DNA of 64,000 bases. It comes from Nelumbo lutea. Taxonomy: Eukaryota > Streptophyta > Magnoliopsida > Proteales > Nelumbonaceae. Each line of letters begins with the position of its first letter. Within the stretch, counting starts at the first letter, position 1. The notes under the pieces are model-generated. The model saw only the letters and a list, made by a program, of their open reading frames with translations, did no database searches and was not told the DNA's origin. The stretch spans positions 66,955,655-67,019,654 of the forward strand of contig JAKGHH010000005.1 in assembly GCA_022828595.1 (NCBI GenBank), written 5' to 3'. Position numbers and translations under genes: made by a program. Below, piece after piece: positions 26,001-33,438 of this stretch.

Positions 26001-29000
26001 CAAATAACATTGAAAGAAGAAATTTTAAAGAACTAAAAGAAAGATGACCCAGCCGATTATGCCAGAGCATAACCTGACTCACTAATTCTAATCTACTACT
26101 GTTGTTGCAATTGACATGATGAATTTGATATCTCGGAATCTCATCTAGAAGATAGACTCCATTCACCTCACGGCCACTCCCAATCATCTTCTTTGACTCC
26201 AGATCCTGCAAAACACAATTACTAGGAAGGAAAGTCATTGAACAATTCAGATTTTTTGTCAAAGAACTAACTGAAAGTAAGTTAGTATGAAGTTCAGGGA
26301 CATGTAAAACAGAGGATAAAGTAATATCATTGGTCACTCTAATTATTCCCTTCCCGACAATGGGAATATGAAAACCATCTATTGTAAAGACTCTATCTCT
26401 ACCAGAGCACAATTGATAAGAACTGAAGAGGGTAAGGGCATTAATCATGTGCTCAGATGCTCCTGAGTCTATAATCCAGGGAGATTCGTCCTTACCTGAA
26501 GTGGATGCAAGGTTTGCAGTTGCATATGAGCTACCTGTATGTGCCAAAGAGGTGGTGTAGTTGGCTCCTACACTCTGTTGTCCGTCTGGAAGGCTAGAAC
26601 TAGTTGCATCTTTTTTTCATGAGTTGTCCAAACCTTTCCAGTTCTGTTCTCACAACTACTATTACAATAGATTCCCAATCAATTTGGGAAAGAGGGGCTA
26701 AAGAGTCTCCTGTAGTGGCCACATTCGCATTTCCCTTCTTGTTCTTTATTCGAGCACGCATGAGTTGTGGATGAAGTTTCCAACAAGTATCTCTGGTATG
26801 CTTAAGCTTCTTACAGTAATCACACACCAAGTCCTTATCCTCCCTCCTAGTCTCACTGCTCCCTTTATCTCCATTTGGTTTAGGTTTGGATGTACTAACC
26901 ATGGCCGACTGGTCAATCCCAAGCTGTCTCAACATGACATTCCTCCTATTTTCCTCTCCAGAAACAAAGGCATAGGCTTGAGAGAGTGTCACACTCTCCC
27001 TAGAGAGGATATACTATCTTGCAATGTCGAATTCAGGGTTCAGCCCTGCCAAGAACTCAAAAACTCTATTTTTCTCTACCAAATTTTGATAGATTGACAC
27101 TTTCCCATATCACAATTTCTTAGTGGTCTATTTCCTGCCATAGGGTTTTCAGCATGGAGAAATACATAGCAAGAGGTTTATCTCCATGTTTTATACTAAT
27201 CACCTAATCTCTTAGTTGATAAACTCTGACTACATTTTGTTTCTAAGAATAGGTTTCGGTTACTCCATCCCAAATCTCTTTAGCAATATTAACCCACAAA
27301 TTTTTTTCCAATGTGAAGTAGCATAAAATTACATAGCCAAGACATCACCATGTAATTCTCTTGTACCCAGCGAGAGGAATCTATATTTGGTTTCCTTTCC
27401 TCCCCAGTGATGTACCCTAACTTTCCACGGGCACCGATAGCCATCTTGGTAGATTGTGCCCATTCTAAATAGTTTGTTCCATCCAGTTTTATACTAGTAA
27501 TAATTTCAAACCCAAAAGTATCATTACCACTTCCAATACCCAGTCCCATGGTACTGGTGGATGTCAGCTTAGTATTCCAATTCTCCATCTTACTTCAAAT
27601 AGTTTAATAGACTGAAAGAAGAAAGTTGAGAGCTTCCAAGAACAAGTTTAAGACACTCATATAGAAACAAACCCTTACAAGAAAAGAAAAACCCTAACCG
27701 GAGAAAAAACTCGTTGTTTCATTGTTTATATCTTATTTGTCACTTATTATCAAATATCAACAAAGTTATAGTTACCAATCAAAAAATAATAATGTTGCAG
27801 AAAGGAGCAAAGAAACAATTAGTAAATTTAAATCAAAAAGTTGATAAAAATAAAATAGATTGTTTCCAAAACACTACACTCTAAAGGAACATGTAAACAT
27901 TCACTTATGAAAAACAAAAAAATTGAAGTATCAAAGCTAAAGAAAATTTGAAAAAATAAAATAAAATTCACAAACTACAGGAAATTACAAGAAGTTGGGC
28001 AGCCACCTTGAACACTGATATAGTTATGCAAGACAAGCAAGGTCCAATGACTATAATATTTGTTTTGGGGTTTAGGGGTTTAAGAAGGAAGTAGGGGAGA
28101 TTTTAGGATAGGTTTCAAGGCTAAAATAAGGATATCATCCAGTCTACAAACGTTCTTGGGCTTGCAGTCAGCAAACTGAAGAATTCTTCATTATTCAAAG
28201 TAAGTTCACCATTGTTTTATATATCACAATCTAGATGTGATTTTGGCTATTTTTAGTAATTTTGTTTGTGATTAATTTAATTTCAAAGATCTAATTTAAT
28301 GATTTTCTTCTATAGATCTAAATATTTAATTATAATATTTTTAATGATATTGTTATTTTGAATTCGTATTGTTTGAAAGATTCTTTCTTTTGTTCTTTGA
28401 GTTGTTTCAAATCTTGTCTTTTCTTTTTAAATGGTTAATTGAATCACCTTTAAATTATGCATTGTATTTGAATATAGAAAATCATGAGAAAAACAAAATG
28501 TAGATAGACATAGTTGTGATAATAATAAAAGTTATGTGAATTAGGTAGGATGTGCCCTGATAACCTAATTTGTAATTTCGATGTATGATATTATTTGCTA
28601 ACAAGGAAATGAGGAGCAATAATTGAAGTAATCACCACGAGGGTGTTGCAATGAGTGAAGTCTTTTAAGCTATCTGAAGATATTTCCACAACAACTTTGC
28701 TGAACAACTGGAAGGAAGTGGCTTGGTCAGCTCCTAACAAGAGTGTTCTTCATCCATTGTGGACTGTTCCAACTCCCGTTTCAAGCTAAACTTTGATGGC
28801 AGAAGTGAAGGAACCCCGGCCCTTCAAGCCTTGGAGGGTTATTTAAGAATCAGGTGAGCAAGATTATTGCTATGTTCTCAGGTCCAATTGGGGAAGGAGA
28901 CTCTCTCCGAGCTGAAACCCTAGCTGTTTTGGAAGGTGTCAAAAGACTAAGGAGCTCAACTTAAGGAGGTTAGTTATTGAGGGAAACTCGAAATTGGTAA

Positions 29001-31593
29001 TAGATTGGCAACAAAAAGAGAAGAGATAGCACGTGGAGTTACACATAAATGAGAAAAGGATCATCAAATGGTTGATTTGAGATATGACAGTGAGGTTACA
29101 ATGGGTAAAGAGGTGTGCTAATTCCTTTGCAGTTGCACTAGCCAAACAAGGGGTGGGAAGGAATCAATTATTCTGGGCTTACATGTAATATTTTAATTTT
29201 GGGGGGAGTTAAGAGAATTACCTCCCCCTGCCTTTGTACCTACCTTTCATTTTTCATTAATGAAATGCTTCTGTCGCTGATAAAAAAAAATGTATGATAT
29301 TCTTTCAGGTGGCTTTTGCTATGTAGGAAATTATTTACTGGGAAAATAGATATTTTTCAGTAAATTGGTATTAATATTTTCTCAGTATAATCATTTTCCC
29401 CTGAACCACCTCTTCCCCAGGCAGCATACAAGCAATGTAGGATGTTCAAATAGTTGACAATGTAATACAAATTGCCAGAAAAAATAAAGCATATATCTGA
29501 TAACAGTACATAACTCCAAGGGAAAATAAGAAATATAACAACCTCAAACCAGTTATTCAAAACCTTAGATGCTGGGGATAAGAGAAGATCCATGAAATCC
29601 CTGCCAGAATAATTTTTAAAGCATGTTAAAAATGCAAAGAGACTAGAAAGTTAATGAAGTACATTTTTCACCATGTTTCACAGGTCAGATTTTTCCCTGA
29701 ATGACAACAACATTATAGAAAACATAATGGGGAAAAAGGAACTCATTAAGTGATCCACATAGTTGGGATAAGCATGATGCTATCAGTTATAGCTAAAAAC
29801 ATATGAGGATCAATAAAAGATATTCAAAATGGGAGAAAATCTACCAGTTGAAAGGAAAGGGAGGCAAGCCAGGGTGAAAAAAAATAAATAAAAAAAAATA
29901 GTTACTGGGTCGATTTGTTTTTCACCCAATAATAAATTGCAAAAAGGAACAGATAGGTAAAACTTTTGTAACTAAAATAATGAAGACTTACACCATGTCT
30001 TTTTGCCCAAGGAAGATAGCCCGTCGGAAACAATGAGCCCAAAATATTGATTTTTGTAATTTGTCCCTCATCCGATCAGTGAAGGACAGAACCTTATGTG
30101 AAATTTCAGGTGTTGGTGAATCCAAAAGATAATCCATGAAACTACAGAACCTTTGTAGCTGATTCTCATATCTGCATGTTAGAAAATCACTTATAAGATG
30201 AACAATATAAAGTAATAAGTCAAGGATGTGGAGACTATGAACAAAATATCTAGATATTAACCCAGAGAAAAATGGACTTATAAACCAAAGATTAACATCT
30301 TCAAGAGTACATAAACAAGAACAATCATGATCAATTATAGACTATGAGCGATAATGAAAAAATTAAAAACTCAAAATATTAAGTATGTAAATATGTTTTA
30401 TAGTTGTGAATTTTGCTTTCAACTTCATGATGCAATTGTTGGATATTTACTTTTACTATTCCTTATCACCTTCTGTTGTTTAATTTCAAACATAATTTAT
30501 TGGACAAAATTTTAACAAGACTCTCCATGGGTTCTTCGATATGAGAGCTTGAATATTGTCTTCAATACCAATTTCATGATATTACAGCATTTCCTCCAAC
30601 AATACCATAGATTTGGTTCAAGGCAGTGTTCCTGCCATTTGGAAAGTGAAAAGAGTATTATCCTTAGCTACTCCCTTCTTTTTCCTTGTAAGTATGGGCA
30701 AACACTAAGGGAAGAAGAATATAGGAACATGTTGATTACAAGTTACAGAGAAAATAGTATGGAGCGTTTGAGCATAGTCTGGAGAGACTTCAACCTATCA
30801 CCTTATATAAGACCATATCCTTCCTCTATACCCTACAATTTTCGCTTGAACAGTCTGGCAATATAACTTCTGATTATTACTTCTGCCAGACTAGGTTCTG
30901 GTTGGTTTTGAACACAGTTCAATAGAGAGAATTACTGTTTTGTACGATGTTTAGCTCTGACATGCCAAGGTAGTGATGAACTCAGTTCGACTTCACGAAT
31001 GGGATGGCAAAACAACGAACAAAAGGTGTCGATTATCTACGGAGCGAGACTATTATCGGAAAAGTCGGACTACCTCGGGTATGCTTCGGCATCCTGTTTG
31101 GAGAACTTAGAAATCTCGGAATGATTAAGTTCTGCGTCAGGTCCCAAAAGAAGGTAACGTCCATCGACACATGGTGTGAACGACGAAGGATTCCTCTTCA
31201 GCAATTTCAATCCATGCCTTTCCAACTCAAGTTCCCTTTCAAAAAAGAAAATAAAATAGTATTTATGAATTTGTAGTGAAAAGATAGAGATGTAGAGAAA
31301 GGATAGACACGAAGGAATAAAGATACGAACCTTATAACGGAGGGGCGAAGTAGACTCTGGAGATAACTACATCGGGAGAACTTGAAGCCAGGGACAAGCT
31401 CCTCAGTGACAGCCGCACCACCAATGAGGTGGCGCCGCTCAAGAACGGCCACAGACAGGCCAGAGCGAGCAAGGTATGCAGCCGCAGTCAAGCCATTGTG
31501 ACCTCCGCCGATGATCAGGGCGTCCCATTTCTTCCCCTTGGACGCAAACGCCGCGCGGGCGCTGGTGCTGGTGCTGAAGATCCTTCGCCACAT
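1979..31593 (-). CDS. PYROXD2-like: PYROXD2-like FAD-dependent oxidoreductase (pyridine nucleotide-disulfide oxidoreductase domain protein 2), 3' end outside window
   Basis: Ten exons were joined by hand: 31593-31331, 31235-31074, 30171-29992, 29600-29543, 11585-11535, 4943-4861, 2898-2811, 2380-2336, 2237-2163 and 2047-1979. All introns begin GT and end AG, and phases agree throughout (1074 nt, 358 codons). The N-terminus ([16 protein letters not shown]) is rich in Arg, Ser and Ala like a mitochondrial targeting peptide. Next comes the FAD-binding Rossmann motif ([17 protein letters not shown], residues ~29-45) and an ERR...GGAAVTEE segment. Later conserved blocks are [42 protein letters not shown] and [10 protein letters not shown]. 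From memory, plant homologues are about 570 residues, so roughly 200 C-terminal codons lie left of the window. The family is described as FAD oxidoreductases related to carotenoid desaturases; the substrate is unknown. Introns 4 and 5 are packed with retrotransposons. No stop or frameshift is seen in the exons. Confidence 0.9.
2163..2237 (-). CDS. PYROXD2-like: PYROXD2-like exon 9
   Basis: A 75-nt exon encoding [20 protein letters not shown] then YRTFM, with acceptor CAATCTAG and donor GTAAAA. Confidence 0.87.
2336..2380 (-). CDS. PYROXD2-like: PYROXD2-like exon 8
   Basis: A 45-nt exon encoding [15 protein letters not shown], with acceptor TTGGTTAG and donor GTTAGT. Confidence 0.85.
2811..2898 (-). 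CDS. PYROXD2-like: PYROXD2-like exon 7
   Basis: It encodes [20 protein letters not shown]... to ...HIVTNAE. 88 nt. The acceptor is GATATAG and the donor GTATGT. Confidence 0.88.
2899..4860 (-). other. intron 6 of the PYROXD2-like gene
   Basis: About 2 kb with no host exon. A gene-like patch on the plus strand (about 3490-3910) has short open stretches with stops; I could not assign it. An ATTT-type simple repeat is near 3051-3065. No complete mobile element was recognised. Confidence 0.5.
4861..4943 (-). CDS. PYROXD2-like: PYROXD2-like exon 6
   Basis: It encodes [18 protein letters not shown]... to ...GDRGIWS. 83 nt. The acceptor is TCTATAG and the donor GTGTGT, a weak-looking site. Confidence 0.85.
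5281..5285. repeat. copia-1 target site duplication, left
   Basis: tttag, matching 10997-11001. Confidence 0.9.
5286..5616 (-). repeat. 3' LTR of copia-1
   Basis: Aligns along its length with 10630-10996. It is 36 bp shorter because of small indels in its purine-rich and A-rich parts. On the minus strand it starts TGTAGA and its far end is not a standard CA. Confidence 0.9.
5562..8850 (-). pseudogene. copia-1 pol (protease, integrase, RT, RNase H), broken
   Basis: The protease motif DSGASDH is at about 8820-8850. A long open frame (8810-6759) carries the GAG-pre-integrase block ([11 protein letters not shown]), the integrase core ([20 protein letters not shown]) and the first half of RT, up to [15 protein letters not shown] then stops it at a position where the family has a sense codon (EEVYM normally follows). 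The second RT half continues in pieces (6458-6249, 6245-5982), with the YVDD catalytic box near 6527-6541. The RNase H tail is at 5819-5562. At least four breaks make it non-functional. Confidence 0.9.
8943..9932 (-). pseudogene. copia-1 gag
   Basis: Two open segments, 9932-9651 and 9497-8943, separated by breaks. The first has the copia capsid-like start ([16 protein letters not shown]; here [20 protein letters not shown]). The second ends in a CCHC zinc knuckle ([14 protein letters not shown], about 9120-9160) that would bind element RNA. The frame is broken between the segments, so no full Gag can be made. Confidence 0.85.
10618..10629 (-). other. primer-binding site of copia-1
   Basis: The minus strand reads tggtatcagagc, the tRNA-Met-complementary primer site usual in plant copia elements. 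Confidence 0.9.
10630..10996 (-). repeat. 5' LTR of copia-1
   Basis: Pairs with 5286-5616. It adjoins the primer-binding site at 10618-10629. Confidence 0.9.
10997..11001. repeat. copia-1 target site duplication, right
   Basis: tttag, matching 5281-5285. Confidence 0.9.
11535..11585 (-). CDS. PYROXD2-like: PYROXD2-like exon 5
   Basis: Its 51 nt encode [17 protein letters not shown] exactly in phase 0. The acceptor is TATTTGCAG and the donor GTACAA. It sits alone between intron 4 (~18 kb) and intron 5 (~6.6 kb). Confidence 0.9.
11586..12237 (-). other. intron 4, part next to exon 5
   Basis: AT-rich intron DNA without a recognisable gene or element. Confidence 0.5.
12238..12254. repeat. LINE-1 copy target duplication, left
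   Basis: aaaagtactttcatata, repeated at 14788-14804. Confidence 0.88.
13013..13300 (+). repeat. direct repeat copy A inside the LINE
   Basis: Resembles 13367-13675 at an offset of 353 bp. The match starts near ggtactcccaactttcctt and runs to the attagccaagctgg segment. Confidence 0.85.
13367..13675 (+). repeat. direct repeat copy B inside the LINE
   Basis: Second copy of 13013-13300, with indels (it keeps a segment after tggcttggtgaattaccc that copy A lacks). Confidence 0.85.
14788..14804. repeat. LINE-1 copy target duplication, right
   Basis: aaaagtactttcatata, matching 12238-12254. It directly follows the poly(A)-like tail. Confidence 0.88.
14829..14871 (-). mobile_element. 3' tail of a minus-strand LINE, cut off by copia-2
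   Basis: The minus strand reads ...TCAGTTATTGATAAAA, the same style of tail as the other LINE copies here. Its body resumes at 20380 on the other side of copia-2. Copia-2's 5-bp duplication (gagag) lies at the cut. Confidence 0.75.
14867..14871. repeat. copia-2 target site duplication, left
   Basis: gagag, matching 20375-20379. Confidence 0.85.
14872..15162 (-). repeat. 3' LTR of copia-2
   Basis: 291 bp, pairs with 20113-20374; carries a longer GA-rich tract (about 14898-14970). The purine tract gtgttg/gggggag on the minus strand precedes it. Confidence 0.92.
15170..18455 (-). pseudogene. copia-2 pol (protease, integrase, RT, RNase H), broken
   Basis: Protease DSGASNH lies in 18455-18069. 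Integrase lies in 18065-16965 ([35 protein letters not shown]). RT runs through 16952-16218 ([31 protein letters not shown]). A YVDDIVI box is present on the minus strand near 16086-16110. The RT end and RNase H are in 16027-15170 ([23 protein letters not shown]). Breaks separate 18069/18065, 16965/16952 and 16218/16027. It is the best preserved copia pol in the window but still interrupted. Confidence 0.9.
18580..19469 (-). pseudogene. copia-2 gag
   Basis: Open pieces at 19469-19281, 19265-19023 and 18876-18580. The first contains [20 protein letters not shown], the copia capsid start. The last has a damaged zinc knuckle ([13 protein letters not shown], with the first Cys of CCHC apparently lost). 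In-frame stops separate the pieces. Confidence 0.82.
20101..20112 (-). other. primer-binding site of copia-2
   Basis: The minus strand reads tggtatcagagc, directly abutting the 5' LTR. Confidence 0.9.
20113..20374 (-). repeat. 5' LTR of copia-2
   Basis: 262 bp, pairs with 14872-15162. It is shorter mainly in the GA-rich tract. Confidence 0.92.
20375..20379. repeat. copia-2 target site duplication, right
   Basis: gagag, matching 14867-14871. Confidence 0.85.
20380..20862 (-). pseudogene. minus-strand LINE, RNase H part
   Basis: The minus strand encodes an RNase H remnant ([20 protein letters not shown] near 20850-20790, then [17 protein letters not shown] and [18 protein letters not shown] ending near 20441). 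It is 5'-truncated, and its 3' tail is at 14829-14871 beyond copia-2. At about 20862 it meets a plus-strand LINE head to head. Confidence 0.82.
20863..22933 (+). pseudogene. LINE-2 copy RT / zf-RVT / RNase H
   Basis: Pieces 20863-21351 ([53 protein letters not shown]), 21355-21558, 21577-21945, 22013-22300 (zf-[23 protein letters not shown]) and 22304-22849 (RNase [34 protein letters not shown]). The end reads [18 protein letters not shown], then stop (22933). Stops lie between the pieces (for example just before EVVSRS near 21351), so no ORF2 protein is made. Confidence 0.87.
20863..23036 (+). mobile_element. 5'-truncated L1-type LINE (LINE-2 copy)
   Basis: Begins at the RT active-site box ([12 protein letters not shown], an FADD motif) and runs through the thumb, zf-RVT and RNase H to a tail ending ctgataaaaataaaa. 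It is the most readable LINE copy here. I found no target duplication, so its left edge may be a recombination joint with the minus-strand LINE. Confidence 0.85.
23037..23282 (-). repeat. 3' LTR of copia-3
   Basis: 246 bp, TG...CA on both strands. The inner edge is fixed by the polypurine tract (gggggag on the minus strand, 23284-23290). The outer edge is inferred from the TG end beside the LINE tail. Confidence 0.75.
23277..26547 (-). pseudogene. copia-3 pol, broken and with a mutated RT active site
   Basis: Protease DSGASEH and GAG-pre-integrase [11 protein letters not shown] lie in 26547-25822, integrase in 25855-25520 ([11 protein letters not shown]), the RT start in 25198-24566 and RT continues in 24452-24177. 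The RT catalytic box reads YVDA instead of YVDD ([10 protein letters not shown]). RNase H is at 23681-23277 ([14 protein letters not shown]). Many frameshifts and stops make this the most decayed copia in intron 4. Confidence 0.88.
26600..27588 (-). pseudogene. copia-3 gag
   Basis: The N-terminus at 27588 ([15 protein letters not shown]...) has [21 protein letters not shown] zinc knuckle [14 protein letters not shown] is in the 26992-26600 piece. Several stops lie between 27289 and 26992. Confidence 0.83.
27716..28580 (-). other. intron 4, AT-rich
   Basis: No gene or element recognised. The sequence is A/T-rich and low in complexity. Confidence 0.5.
28581..28592. repeat. LINE-3 copy target duplication, left
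   Basis: atgtatgatatt, repeated at 29290-29301. Confidence 0.82.
28593..29289 (+). mobile_element. 5'-truncated LINE (LINE-3 copy), RNase H end only
   Basis: About 0.7 kb of LINE 3' end. It has an RNase H remnant ([16 protein letters not shown] near 28960; [17 protein letters not shown] ending near 29190) and a tail gataaaaaaaa. It is bounded by direct repeats atgtatgatatt at 28581-28592 and 29290-29301. The start of the LINE-derived part is not sharp, but the duplication fixes the insertion. Confidence 0.85.
29290..29301. repeat. LINE-3 copy target duplication, right
   Basis: atgtatgatatt, matching 28581-28592. Confidence 0.82.
29543..29600 (-). CDS. PYROXD2-like: PYROXD2-like exon 4
   Basis: The acceptor is TTCTGGCAG and the donor GTTGTT. 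It encodes [20 protein letters not shown]. 58 nt. The next exon is 18 kb away. Confidence 0.88.
29992..30171 (-). CDS. PYROXD2-like: PYROXD2-like exon 3
   Basis: The acceptor is AACATGCAG and the donor GTAAGT. It encodes [19 protein letters not shown]... to ...[12 protein letters not shown]. 180 nt. Confidence 0.88.
30172..31073 (-). other. intron 2 of the PYROXD2-like gene
   Basis: Ordinary AT-rich intron. I see no element in it. Confidence 0.6.
31074..31235 (-). CDS. PYROXD2-like: PYROXD2-like exon 2
   Basis: The acceptor is TTTTGAAAG and the donor GTAGTC. It encodes [20 protein letters not shown]... to ...[13 protein letters not shown]. 162 nt. Confidence 0.88.
31331..31593 (-). CDS. PYROXD2-like: PYROXD2-like exon 1
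   Basis: Starts at the ATG (31593-31591) and encodes the targeting-like N-terminus and the FAD-binding glycine motif GGGHNG. Ends ...LLRPSVI plus AG, followed by a GTTCGT donor. 263 nt, leaving phase 2. Confidence 0.9.
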
Positions 31594-32584
31594 GCTCGGT
31601 CTCTCTCACTCTCTCGTCTTCCCGTTGCAGAGCTCACTGCAACAAATTCTGCAACTTGGGTTGGGTTAACCTGAACTCAGGTTGGATTGAATTCCGGTTT
31701 TGTTTAGGGCTTTCAGGTCTTATTTTACTTCATTTGCTCTACAGTCTACAGTCAAATAAAATACGGAAAAGTACGGATTGCAGATTGCTGAATTCCACAG
31801 CAATCCTATAAACATTTAAAATGTCAAATATTAATGTCTCTATGCATCAATGCCTGCCCTGCCAATCAATTCCAAATGGGGATTTTGATCTTTTGAATGT
31901 TTATAATTGTGCAGTATAATTCAGAAATCTGCATTGAATTTATTCATATTTTTCGTTTATTATATTTGATTTATTATGAATGAGATGATTTTTCAAACTA
32001 TTTGTTATTCTTTGGATATTACAAAAAACCAACTGTTCTTTTCAATTAATCTGCGGTGCAATTTAATGAATTTATTTTATTTTGTGATGGAGGGTTCATT
32101 AAATAAGGCTGTTGTCTGTAATAATAGATTGGGTTCTTGTGTAAGTTCAGTTGGTCCTTCTATTTTGTTCTCTAGGTGAACGTGATGTTGCTTAAACTGA
32201 GGTTGGAAGTAAACATAAAATGTTATAGATGTAAAAGTTTAATGTTAGTTCGGTTTTATCGATGTTTTGATGTTGCGTAAATCAAAATTGATGTAAAATT
32301 CTATTCTAGTTTAGATGGACTGGAATTTTATATTGTAAATCGATGCAAAATCTCATCAAAAGAATAAATTTATATTGATTATTGATGCAAATACTATATC
32401 GATATAAAAATTCGATGCTTTTCAAAACACAATGGTAACTTTTTTATGGTTCGGTGTAAAACCTCATTGATGTACTTTTACATCGTTGATGTTTTATATC
32501 GCTTCCAAATACAACCTTGGACTTTTTTTCGGTTGTTACTAGCTTGATTTCTACATCATCTTTAATTCTTGGGTTTTTTGAAAT
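31594..32584 (-). promoter_or_regulatory. upstream region of the PYROXD2-like gene
   Basis: About 1 kb between the ATG and the gypsy-1 target duplication, so gypsy-1 limits the native promoter to this stretch. Roughly 31594-31680 is GC-richer with CT repeats and is probably 5' UTR. A stretch at about 31715-31760 resembles part of the Tourist-like MITE at 42955-43219 (shared ttacttcattt and tcaaataaaata). From about 32230 on it is AT-rich with repeated atcgatgtaaaa-like words. I cannot point to a certain TATA box. Confidence 0.5.
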
Positions 32585-32589
32585 ATACT
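32585..32589. repeat. gypsy-1 target site duplication, left
   Basis: atact, matching 42782-42786. Confidence 0.9.
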
Positions 32590-33353
32590 TGATGAAGAAA
32601 GATTTGGCCTGACCTCGTAATCACTCAACACGTGGCAAAGGCAATAGCTCGACACAACAGCACGCCCGAGGCACGAGCTCTGAAAGGAGGAACCAGTGGT
32701 CCGAATTCCCTACAAGGAGCCCGAACTCCCCGCAAGGAGCCCGAGCTCTCCCTTATACCCCGAGCCTTACAAACACAAAGGGTAACAACCCGAATTGGTC
32801 TGCCCCATGGCAGTTCAGGACACACCTCCGATTTCAAGACCACCTCGCTCACCACTCTAGCACTTCGCCTCCAGGACGCCGAACTAAACAACCGTACCAT
32901 GCCTGACACCGAGGAAGTCCGTATCCAGGGGCGGCGCACCTTACTGACTTGGGATCTGACGCTTGACAGCCGCACTGCAACGGCCACCTGCCACCGCCAT
33001 CTCCAGTTGCAGAGACGGCTCCGACAAAAAGAGCAGTGGCGGTTCTGCCCCAGTAGATGTAATGACACCCGAACTGGCAGGAGCGCAGAGATAATCATAC
33101 CCGACCTGACAGAAGCTTAGAAGTGAGTGCGCGAAGTGGTTATAAAAGGCTCCCTACCCCCCAAGAACAAGGTATGTGAACTTTGCGCCATCTGGTTTTA
33201 TCTTGCCTTTGAAAGAAGACTAACTTGAGCTTTGGAGCAATCTCACCGGGTTCCTCCCCAGAGATTCCTCATCTTCTCCGTTTCAGGCTCCCTGCTGCTC
33301 CAATTAGAGGCAAGGTCGTTGACGGCTAGGACCGGCCGGATTGCGCACCATCA
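32590..33353 (+). repeat. 5' LTR of gypsy-1
   Basis: Pairs with 42013-42781. It has a TATA box tataaaa (33141-33147). Confidence 0.94.
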
Positions 33354-33354
33354 A

Positions 33355-33373
33355 TTGGCGTCGTCTGTGGGAA
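33355..33373 (+). other. primer-binding site of gypsy-1
   Basis: ttggcgtcgtctgtgggaa directly after the LTR, close to the ttggcgccgtctgtgggaa type common in plant gypsy elements. I did not assign the tRNA. Confidence 0.8.
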
Positions 33374-33438
33374 ACGCTTCTAAAAGCCTCCCTCTAAAAC
33401 TCTCATAACCACCTTTTTTCAAAAAAAACCCAACACTC

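Larger units (their letters stand above)
23037..27715 (-). mobile_element. Ty1/copia retrotransposon copia-3, missing its 5' LTR
   Basis: Minus-strand copia with a 3' LTR (23037-23282) and gag-pol from about 27588 down, but no matching 5' LTR and no tggtatcagagc primer site on the upstream side. A leader-like stretch extends to about 27715 and then similarity stops. Its RNase H tail resembles that of copia-0. Confidence 0.88.

Noticed and set aside
31004..31276. 90-codon plus-strand open frame
   Set aside because: It overlaps exon 2 of the PYROXD2-like gene on the opposite strand and has no domain; it is a shadow of that exon.
32632..33120. 162-codon open frame in the gypsy-1 5' LTR
   Set aside because: It lies wholly in the LTR and is broken in the 3' LTR copy; no domain recognised.
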